This document shows positions 55,124 through 64,000 of a stretch of DNA of 64,000 bases, piece by piece. This DNA is from Gammaproteobacteria bacterium (GTDB taxonomy: Bacteria; Pseudomonadota; Gammaproteobacteria; GRL18). Both the position numbers and the translations under genes were made by a program. The stretch lies in contig JADGDG010000016.1 in NCBI GenBank assembly GCA_016744995.1, positions 1 through 64,000 on the forward strand, given 5' to 3'. Each line of letters begins with the position of its first letter. Position 1 is the stretch's first letter. The notes below the pieces were generated by a model. That model had not been told where the DNA came from. It worked only from the letters and a program-made list of their open reading frames with translations, and did no database searches.

Positions 55124-56206
55124 TTAAATTTCTAAATAACGCTTTCCCGCAACACAAGCTAAAATTAATTGCATTTTGTCCCAGGGATCACCTTGTTCGG
55201 CTCCCTTAGCCATTTTGTCCGCCAGCAGCAGCTGCTTAAGGAGTTCTTGCCACACTTCCGGCCGAGTATTACGTAAAGCCTGAGCAATCAGTGATTTGCG
55301 TTTTGGAAAAATATAAACCCCTTTCATGGCAGCATCAATATTCAAGGGCTGCTTTTGTGTAGCCGCTGTTTCAGGATCTGCCTTTTCAGGATATAGGACT
55401 GCTGACATTTTTGCCAGCATTCGCACTTCTCTGGCGAATAATGACATAATCAAAATAATTGACAAACCTTCATGCTGCAGGCCATATAACATTCGAGAAG
55501 CCCGTTTTAAATCCCCTGATAAGGTACAGTCAAATAGCTCAAACAGATTATATCGAGCGCTGTCAAAAATGGCTTCTGATACCTGTTCATAGCTTAACTC
55601 TGAGTTCAGCTGACCCGTTGACTCGCCGCTTCCGGAATATAAAAGGCTCAGTTTTTCAATTTCCTGATCTGCAGCCAGCAAATTGCCTTCTACACGGTCA
55701 TTAATAAGTTGTATCGAATCAGCCTGTAGAGTCAGTCCCTTGGATTGCAATCGACGCTGCAACCATTGATTCAACTGCTGACCTTCTATTGGCCAGACAG
55801 AAATAATGCCTGCAACCTGATCAACTGCTTTATACCATTTGCTTTTTCTGGTGGCAGATTCCACCTTGCCGGCAACTATCAGTAAAATAGTATCCTGGGG
55901 CAAATTTTCACAATATTGAATTAAAGCAATGCCTTTATCAGCAGGTTTACCCGTTGGCATATGAAGTTCAATTAATTTTTTACTGGCAAACAGAGATAAT
56001 TCATTAGCTGCCGAGAGTAATACATTCCAGTCAAAACCAGTATCTGCTGTATAAACTTCCCGCTCATCATAACCGTAATACTTTACCGCTTTACGCAGCA
56101 TATCGACACAATCTCTATGCTGTAAAGGCTCATCACCACACACCATATAGACAGGATACTGTCTGGCTTTCAGATCATTTCGAAGTTGCTCACTTCTTAT
56201 CTGCAT
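55124..56206 (-). CDS. holA: DNA polymerase III delta subunit
   Basis: A 360-residue clamp-loader subunit that opens the beta sliding clamp. The N terminus [38 protein letters not shown] (with the clamp-loader fold but no P-loop) and the middle [20 protein letters not shown] match HolA. It is slightly longer than the E. coli protein. It is 27 bp after lptE, a universal partner in this operon. Confidence 0.9.
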   Translation of the reverse strand: MQIRSEQLRNDLKARQYPVYMVCGDEPLQHRDCVDMLRKAVKYYGYDEREVYTADTGFDWNVLLSAANELSLFASKKLIELHMPTGKPADKGIALIQYCENLPQDTILLIVAGKVESATRKSKWYKAVDQVAGIISVWPIEGQQLNQWLQRRLQSKGLTLQADSIQLINDRVEGNLLAADQEIEKLSLLYSGSGESTGQLNSELSYEQVSEAIFDSARYNLFELFDCTLSGDLKRASRMLYGLQHEGLSIILIMSLFAREVRMLAKMSAVLYPEKADPETAATQKQPLNIDAAMKGVYIFPKRKSLIAQALRNTRPEVWQELLKQLLLADKMAKGAEQGDPWDKMQLILACVAGKRYLEI

Positions 56207-56233
56207 ATACAGGAGTCAGTCTATTGTATTTAA

Positions 56234-56758
56234 TTATTGCGCAAGCGCTTTTAAACGACGCAAAATCTGAAAAATGGCCGGCTGCATCATTTCCTGGCGA
56301 ATAATTTGTTCTTCATTATCCTTGCCCAGCACATCATTGGGATCATTCTGAAAATTACGAATAACACTGACTGTCTGCTGCTCCGCAAGCTGTACTCCCT
56401 TATTATCCTGCACCACAAAAGAAATATTCAACTGCAGCTCATATTCCCGAATAGCCTTGCCGGAAACATTCAGCGCTTTACGCTGAGTGCCACTTGATAA
56501 CAGTGTAATAACTGACGTCGATGCTTCAGGCGAAGAGACAATTTCACTGCCCACATTCCGTAAGGCTTCTGCTAATGAACTGCCGACATTAGAATAACCT
56601 TTAGTAACAATAAAAACTCTTTCATACATTGCCGGTAACTCAATATCACCACGCAGATGAAAACCACAGCCAGTAATTAGCAATGTCATTAACAGAACCA
56701 GAGTGCTGGCACCCAAACGCATTCTATTGTGAGCATTTAATCTATTTATTTGCTTCAT
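56234..56758 (-). CDS. lptE: LPS-assembly lipoprotein LptE
   Basis: A 174-residue outer-membrane lipoprotein that plugs the LptD barrel for lipopolysaccharide export. The signal has lipobox LLITGC (Cys near residue 31) followed by GFHLRGDIELPAMYERVFIV. The first ATG gives a long N-terminal tail (MKQINRLNAHNRMRLGASTL), and the internal ATG at residue 13 may be the true start. It lies 8 bp after leuS, as in most gammaproteobacteria. Confidence 0.9.
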   Translation of the reverse strand: MKQINRLNAHNRMRLGASTLVLLMTLLITGCGFHLRGDIELPAMYERVFIVTKGYSNVGSSLAEALRNVGSEIVSSPEASTSVITLLSSGTQRKALNVSGKAIREYELQLNISFVVQDNKGVQLAEQQTVSVIRNFQNDPNDVLGKDNEEQIIRQEMMQPAIFQILRRLKALAQ

Positions 56759-56766
56759 TATGCTTC

Positions 56767-59268
<2,502 letters not shown>

Positions 59269-59345
59269 TTAAAATAGCTGTGAATTGTAACACTAATTTT
59301 TATTCAAGTAATTCCATTTTCAGCTATACTTAAGGCAGAGAAGTC

Positions 59346-59448
59346 GTTAACCAAAAGAAATAAGTATTTAAGCCAAAGAAAATAAGTCTTTGGACCCAGG
59401 AAATAAGTCTTTAACCAAAAGAAACAGGTCTTTAACCAAAATAAATCG
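59346..59448. repeat. Five imperfect 21-bp tandem repeats upstream of ybeL
   Basis: Units approximating TTTAACCAAAAGAAATAAGT(C) run from 59346 to 59448 (lengths 21, 22, 21, 21, 18). They lie between the divergent leuS and ybeL genes, in the ybeL leader or promoter region. Confidence 0.7.
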
Positions 59449-59474
59449 TTAACCCGATATTAAAGGATAAGCAT

Positions 59475-60005
59475 ATGAGCCAGGAACCCAGCTCCAAAAA
59501 GACATTGGATGATGCCGCTGATAAATTAGTCAAAGGTTACAATACCATGTTGGATAAGCTCTCAGAATGGACGGAAAAAGCCGATGAAACAGCAGGCCCC
59601 ATGATCATCAATGGCGTCAAAGAGGCCGAGGAATTTCTCTCAGAATTCAAACTGTGGAGCAAAGAAGAGATTGATCTGATTTCTCGTTATGTGAAACGTG
59701 ACTTGCACGATGCCGCCAGTAAAATGGAAAGTAACAATAAAACCTTTAAAGACTGGTTAGAGTTTGACCTCCATCAGGTTGAAGAAAAACTACTTTCTGT
59801 TTTTTCCAGTATGGCGGATCAAACACGTCAGGAACTGGATCACTTGAAAGCAACAGCCAATGAATGGCATACCGGTGAAGTCACCAGCATTGGTACTCTG
59901 GTTTGTACCAACTGCGGCAAAGAACTGCATTTCCACAAGGCCGGTAGAATTCCACCCTGTTCTTCCTGCAGTCATACTCAATTTAAACGGGCTGGGGATG
60001 AATGA
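59475..60005 (+). CDS. ybeL: Zinc-ribbon protein (YbeL, DUF1451 type)
   Basis: A 176-residue acidic protein. An N-terminal helical part (about 1-125, Glu/Lys-rich, with SEFKLWSKEEIDLISRYVKR) is followed by a C-terminal zinc ribbon with TLVCTNCGKELHFHKAGRIP and PCSSCSHTQF (two CXXC pairs). This build is that of YbeL/DUF1451, found near leuS also in E. coli. The function is unknown. GGATAAG precedes the ATG. It converges on grxD. Confidence 0.85.
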   Translation: MSQEPSSKKTLDDAADKLVKGYNTMLDKLSEWTEKADETAGPMIINGVKEAEEFLSEFKLWSKEEIDLISRYVKRDLHDAASKMESNNKTFKDWLEFDLHQVEEKLLSVFSSMADQTRQELDHLKATANEWHTGEVTSIGTLVCTNCGKELHFHKAGRIPPCSSCSHTQFKRAGDE

Positions 60006-60034
60006 AAATTACATTGAATTGTAAAAAATAAATA

Positions 60035-60082
60035 TCAGATGTTAGGAAGATATAACTCTATACATACTTTCCTGACACCTGA
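60035..60082. terminator. Inverted repeat between convergent ybeL and grxD
   Basis: TCAGATGTTAGGAA pairs imperfectly with TTTCCTGACACCTGA (about 12 of 15, including wobble), a likely shared terminator for both strands. Confidence 0.5.
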
Positions 60083-60095
60083 CACTTAGCTCTAT

Positions 60096-60419
60096 CTATT
60101 TATCAGCAGCAACTGCTTCTTCACAAAAGCTTTTCAACTGACCATTTTGTGCCATTTCCAAAATAATATCACCACCACCAGTGAGCTCATGATTAATGTA
60201 GATTTGCGGGAATGTGGGCCAATCTGCATAGCGCGGCAGATTTTCAAAAATCTCTGGATCGGTCAGAACATTGACGTAAGAGAATTCAACACCCGTATTA
60301 GCCAGAGCTTCCACTGCACGAGCTGAAAATCCACAAGAAGGCATTTGTGGTGTACCCTTCATAAAAATGACAATTGAATTATTTTTGACTGCATCATCAA
60401 TGCGCTGCATTACATCCAT
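60096..60419 (-). CDS. grxD: Monothiol glutaredoxin
   Basis: A 107-residue Grx4-type protein with the CGFS active site (TPQMPSCGFSARAVEALANT) and glutathione-binding GGGDIILEMAQNGQL. It carries [2Fe-2S] clusters between scaffold and target proteins. Length and start (MDVMQRIDDAVKNNSIVIFM) match the family. Its upstream region contains the inverted-repeat element at 60567-60742. Confidence 0.94.
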   Translation of the reverse strand: MDVMQRIDDAVKNNSIVIFMKGTPQMPSCGFSARAVEALANTGVEFSYVNVLTDPEIFENLPRYADWPTFPQIYINHELTGGGDIILEMAQNGQLKSFCEEAVAADK

Positions 60420-60993
60420 GGGACTGACCTCATTCTATTAATTTAAAGTTGACTGTTTCAATAAGTTAATACTGATATAAGGCTTATACTGACTTTTTTC
60501 AAGAGGATTTGTAGTAATTTGATCTCAAATAAATACAGTATTTCTGAATCCATAAAGCAACAGGAATTGTAACTATTCAGCGTGTTTAGATTTTGTCCAA
60601 GTTCAAGGCACAATGCCTACGGCACCTCAAAGAGGCACACGGCCCTTTATGGGCGCCACAGGCGTTGTGTGAGCATATTAACTATTGAGTACGAAAATAA
60701 CGCAGAAATCAGGCAAAAGATAAATGCGCTGAGTAGTTACAAGAACTAAAGGCAAATATTAACTCGATAGTTTGCAAAAGCAGTATATTTCCCTAAAATG
60801 AGTAAAATCGGATCTTGTTTATATATGCTTGAATAACGTAATTAATTTTCCTATGTTTAAATGCAAAACAACTTTTTATTCAATTTTCTAAACCCCAAAG
60901 ATTAAAACCATAGAGCTAAACCAAAGTTTTAAACTATACTCAGGGATCTGTTACAGACAAGCTCCTATATACAAAAACTAAGACACATCTGGA
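60420..60993. other. Intergenic region with grxD and dgc promoters
   Basis: About 570 bases between divergent genes. It contains the 176-bp inverted-repeat element (60567-60742, listed separately). The remainder is AT-rich with no gene or clear promoter boxes. Confidence 0.4.
60567..60742. mobile_element. MITE-like element, 176 bp with terminal inverted repeats
   Basis: The left end starts TTGTAACTATTCAGCG and the right end, read inverted, TTGTAACTACTCAGCG; similarity extends about 30 bases inward (around 25 matches). The interior is GC-richer and folds further: CACAATGCCT pairs with AGGCGTTGTG. It has no coding frame. A solo copy of the end is at 51699. This is the form of a non-autonomous transposon or a repeated extragenic element. 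Confidence 0.6.
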
Positions 60994-62868
60994 ATGACAC
61001 AAAAAACCAATTCAAATAAAAAATATTATTTTATGTTTACCCTTTATTTTCTTGGATTTGGAGTAGTGGTGGCATTGATGACCTCGTTCATCAACTATAA
61101 ATCCCGTTTTACTGATATTGAAGATAAAATTTATGATATGGCGAACTCAGAAACTGAGTTCAAAAGGGAATTTTTATTTAATTATGTTTCAGATATTGAA
61201 ACCTTACTTGCCTCAATCACCAAAAATGATCTGACTCTAAAATATATCCAGTCTGAAAGCAGATCTGATAAAAATAATTTAATTGATCTGTTTTATGCGC
61301 TATCTTATTCAAATAGAAATATTATGCAGCTTCGCTATATTGATGCTTCAGGTAAAGAAAGTATTCGAATCGATCGGGATAAAACATCACCTGAATTAAT
61401 CATCGCTCCAGAAAATAAAATGCAGGACAAAAAACAACGCAAATATTTTAAAGAAACAGCACTATTAATGCCTAATCAATTTTGGCATTCAAATATTGAT
61501 CTCAATATTGAACATGGAAAAATAGAGGAACCACTTAAACCAACCTTCAGAGTCGCCACTCCATTGCTAGACAAGGGCCAATTCAAAGGCATTGTTATCA
61601 TCAATCTGATGTTTGAGAATACCATTAGAAACCTGGTTCATTCCGATAGCTTTGATATTTACCTTGTTGATAAAGCAGGAGAAGTAATATACCACCCTGA
61701 AAATACAAAATCCTGGAGCAAATATTTTGATGGTGTTGAAAATATTTATAGTATTTTGCCTGTCAATATCAGTAAAATTCTCAACCATAACACCTACAAG
61801 GAAGAAGGGGTGTGTTCACAATCTTTGGGAGATTTATTTAAAAATAATGAAGGGATAAGAATTATTCTGACACCTAAGTCAATAATAATGAAAAAAATGC
61901 AGGAAAAAAATATCATTTCTGCACTTCTGGTTGCATTAACGGTACTTATTGTCTCTATTCCTCTTTCCTGGGTCGTCAGTATTATCCCGTCTAAGCTGCA
62001 GTCAAAATTGGTGAATGCCTACGATAAAATCAGTCAAAATGCTGAAATAATTGATAAGTATGTCATGATATCAACAACTGATAAGAATGGAATAATCAAG
62101 ACTGTCAGCTCCTATTTTACAGATATTACCGGATACGCAGCCAATGACATTGTTGGAAAAAAACACAATTTATTAAAACATCCTGATACCCCAATTGAAA
62201 TCCATAAAGATATGTGGGATACCATTAAAACAGGTAAAGTCTGGGAAGGTGAATTAAAAGATCTTAATAAAGAAGGAAATGATTTATGGATACATGAATT
62301 TATTTCCCCAGAGCTCAATACAGAAGGACAGATAAAGGGTTTCACATCAATCGCTCAGGATATTACTGATAAAAAAAATATTGAAAAACTATCCATCACT
62401 GATAATTTAACAGGCCTTTACAATCGTCATAAACTTGAAGACGTTTTATCCTGTGAAATGGCCCGCTTTGAACGTTATAATAGTAACTTCTCTATTATCC
62501 TCTTTGATATTGATTTTTTTAAAAAAGTCAATGATAACTACGGCCATCTAGTGGGTGATGATGTTCTTATTCATCTGGCCAATATCCTCAAAAAAAATGC
62601 TCGGCTCACTGACATTGTCAGTCGTTGGGGAGGTGAGGAATTTTTAATTGTAGCGGGTGAAACACAATTAGAGAGTGCCTGTTTATTCGCTGAAAAGCTC
62701 AGAGAAATAATTGCAAACTATCCTTTTCCAACAGTAGGAGAAATAACCATCAGTTGCGGTATTGCTCAATATGCCAGTAAAGAAACGGCTTCAGATTTTA
62801 TCATCCGTGCAGATAATGCTTTATATAAAGCCAAAAGATCTGGTCGTAACAGGGTAATAAAAGGATAA
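60994..62868 (+). CDS. Membrane PAS-GGDEF diguanylate cyclase
   Basis: A 624-residue sensor enzyme. TM1 lies at about 12-30 (FMFTLYFLGFGVVVALM), a periplasmic Cache-like sensor at 35-300 and TM2 at about 305-325 (IISALLVALTVLIVSIPLSW). Next are a PAS domain (GIIKTVSSYFTDITGYAAND; IKGFTSIAQDITDKKNIEKL) and a GGDEF domain from about 455 (LTGLYNRHKLEDVL, FDIDFFKKVNDNYGHLVGDD). The active-site loop is RWGGEEFLIV, and an inhibitory I-site RLTD lies five residues before it, so it should make cyclic di-GMP with product inhibition. A c-di-GMP enzyme fits the biofilm/exopolysaccharide theme. Confidence 0.92.
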   Translation: MTQKTNSNKKYYFMFTLYFLGFGVVVALMTSFINYKSRFTDIEDKIYDMANSETEFKREFLFNYVSDIETLLASITKNDLTLKYIQSESRSDKNNLIDLFYALSYSNRNIMQLRYIDASGKESIRIDRDKTSPELIIAPENKMQDKKQRKYFKETALLMPNQFWHSNIDLNIEHGKIEEPLKPTFRVATPLLDKGQFKGIVIINLMFENTIRNLVHSDSFDIYLVDKAGEVIYHPENTKSWSKYFDGVENIYSILPVNISKILNHNTYKEEGVCSQSLGDLFKNNEGIRIILTPKSIIMKKMQEKNIISALLVALTVLIVSIPLSWVVSIIPSKLQSKLVNAYDKISQNAEIIDKYVMISTTDKNGIIKTVSSYFTDITGYAANDIVGKKHNLLKHPDTPIEIHKDMWDTIKTGKVWEGELKDLNKEGNDLWIHEFISPELNTEGQIKGFTSIAQDITDKKNIEKLSITDNLTGLYNRHKLEDVLSCEMARFERYNSNFSIILFDIDFFKKVNDNYGHLVGDDVLIHLANILKKNARLTDIVSRWGGEEFLIVAGETQLESACLFAEKLREIIANYPFPTVGEITISCGIAQYASKETASDFIIRADNALYKAKRSGRNRVIKG

Positions 62869-62880
62869 AAAATATCTTCA

Positions 62881-62915
62881 GCAAGGGAGTAGAAAATCAT
62901 TCATACTTTCCCTTG
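62881..62915. terminator. Bidirectional terminator between cyclase and amidotransferase genes
   Basis: GCAAGGGAGTA pairs with TACTTTCCCTTGC (2-base bulge) across 11 bases, 13 bases after the cyclase stop, in a convergent gap. Confidence 0.65.
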
Positions 62916-62950
62916 CTCCTTTCCTAATCCCCCTACCCCAAACAAGGCAG

Positions 62951-64000
62951 TTAAATATGGGTCTGCAACCACATTTCCAATAAGGCCATATGCCAGAGTT
63001 TACTACCTTTTAAACGAGTCATGTTCTCTTCTGACTCAGGATTTTTCAGCAGACGCTGAATATAATTCTGTTCAAAGATCCCTCGTTCACGACAGCGCTG
63101 AGAGGTTAACACATCGGACATCATATCCAGGAATTCACCCCGGACATATTTTAATGCCGGCATAGGAAAATACCCTTTAGGGCGGTCAATGACCGCATCA
63201 GGGATCTTACCTCGAGCGATTGTTTTAAGAACATGCTTACCACCATGCCGACCAATTTTATAATGTGAAGGCATTTGAGCCGCCAGTTCAACCAGCTGGT
63301 GGTCTAAAAAAGGTACTCTTGCCTCCAGCCCCCAGGCCATGGTCATATTGTCAACTCGTTTAACCGGATCATCAACAATCAAAGTGGTGGTATCCATACG
63401 CAGGACCTTATCAAGAAAGTCATCCGCATAAGGCGCTGTCAATAAATTATTAATCATTTCACTGGTGTGATCTTTGCCATGAAAACGTCGAGTCACTGCC
63501 TGCAAAAATTCATCATGGTGACGATCAAAATAATAGGGTGCAAAGTGATCAAGCTCCGAAGCTTCTTTATGTTGTGCCGCCTCATCCATTTGCGGATACC
63601 AGAAATACCCGGCAAAGACTTCATCCGCCCCCTGACCACTCTGAACCACTTTTACTTCCTGAGAGACTTTTTCTGAAAGTAAATAAAATGCTACGGCATC
63701 CTGGCCCACCATAGGCTCAGACATAAAACTAATGGCTTCAGGAAGTCGATCCAATACTGCATGATTGGGGATCATGTATTTATGATGTCGGGTGTTATAG
63801 CGTTCCACCACCTGATCACTGAACTCGAATTCGCTCCCCTGTTCATCACCGATGTCGTTAAAACCGATGGAAAATGTACGCAGATCATGTACTCCAGCCT
63901 CAGCCAGAAGTGCAACTAATAAACTTGAATCCAGCCCTCCTGAAAGTAGCACCCCGACAGGCACATCGGCCACAGTAATGCGTTTTTTTACTGCACTCAT
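62951..64000 (-). CDS. N-acetylglutaminylglutamine amidotransferase (AsnB-like), partial
   Basis: The C-terminal 349 residues of an asparagine-synthetase-like enzyme; the window edge cuts the glutaminase part, and the first Met shown is internal. The ATP pyrophosphatase motif is VGVLLSGGLDSSLLVALLAE. The segments VVQSGQGADEVFAGYFWYPQ, DDPVKRVDNMTMAWGLEARV, PFLDHQLVELA and RPKGYFPMPALKYVRGEF are those of the NAGGN-type branch rather than plain AsnB. NAGGN is a dipeptide osmolyte. The partner ligase is expected just upstream, outside the window. Confidence 0.8.
   Translation of the reverse strand: MSAVKKRITVADVPVGVLLSGGLDSSLLVALLAEAGVHDLRTFSIGFNDIGDEQGSEFEFSDQVVERYNTRHHKYMIPNHAVLDRLPEAISFMSEPMVGQDAVAFYLLSEKVSQEVKVVQSGQGADEVFAGYFWYPQMDEAAQHKEASELDHFAPYYFDRHHDEFLQAVTRRFHGKDHTSEMINNLLTAPYADDFLDKVLRMDTTTLIVDDPVKRVDNMTMAWGLEARVPFLDHQLVELAAQMPSHYKIGRHGGKHVLKTIARGKIPDAVIDRPKGYFPMPALKYVRGEFLDMMSDVLTSQRCRERGIFEQNYIQRLLKNPESEENMTRLKGSKLWHMALLEMWLQTHI

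Noticed and set aside
59346..59448. Second regular repeat considered as CRISPR-like
   Set aside because: No unique spacers and imperfect units; a plain tandem repeat.

Overview
The window looks like chromosomal DNA of a fairly AT-rich gammaproteobacterium. The support is gene order and protein type: leuS-lptE-holA-nadD, rsfS-rlmH, maf-rng-yhdP, tamA-tamB, rnt, rdgC, ybiT, darP and grxD are typical of that class. A PEP-CTERM protein, a PrsT-type TPR protein and an N-acetylglutaminylglutamine amidotransferase suggest an environmental, exopolysaccharide-producing, osmotically adaptable organism. I cannot name the genus from sequence alone.

Region 1 (1-14640) is accessory. It is the 3' end of a contact-dependent inhibition (CDI) cdiA-like gene followed by a long array of displaced toxin/immunity modules, all on the + strand. 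The reading frame at the left edge is open, so module A (papain-fold toxin plus Imm35) is probably the active C terminus of a full-length CdiA lying upstream. Downstream are at least ten further toxin or toxin-fragment units, most followed at once by a small immunity gene. They carry three alternative pre-toxin linkers (I, II, III) joined to different toxins: PD-(D/E)XK-like nuclease, colicin D-type tRNase, BECR-like RNase, HYD1-type ADP-ribosyltransferase, two other ADP-ribosyltransferase-like domains and several unrecognised ones. A short sequence, GAT(G/A)TTGCAAAG, encodes the linker-to-toxin joint in several modules and recurs just after most immunity genes. It looks like the recombination seam of the array. 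A second seam, TTAAGGCCACC, marks the left edge of the longer cdiA copies. Frameshifts, in-frame stops, start-less toxins and micro-homology deletions show that much of the array is a silent reservoir.

Region 2 (15048-29237) holds, in order, a secreted PEP-CTERM protein, truA, ybiT (ABC-F), an orphan UmuD-like S24 peptidase, rdgC, prsT, a hemerythrin remnant, pta-ackA (acetyl-phosphate/acetate), gltS and a small glycine-zipper protein. Region 3 (29297-42053) holds an RND efflux pump with its adaptor, pyrC, rnt, tamA-tamB (outer-membrane biogenesis), a cold-shock gene and a NYN-domain protein. Region 4 (42111-59241) holds a Lon-like AAA+ protease divergent from darP, then a long minus-strand run leuS-lptE-holA-proA-nadD-rsfS-rlmH-maf-rng-yhdP-nit. 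This couples translation, NAD and proline synthesis, ribosome maturation, RNA decay and envelope lipid transport. Region 5 (59475-64000) holds ybeL (zinc ribbon), grxD, a small inverted-repeat element, a membrane diguanylate cyclase and the C-terminal part of the NAGGN amidotransferase, cut by the window edge.

No rRNA, tRNA, CRISPR array or complete insertion sequence was seen. Family names come from recognising motifs by eye; no database search was run.
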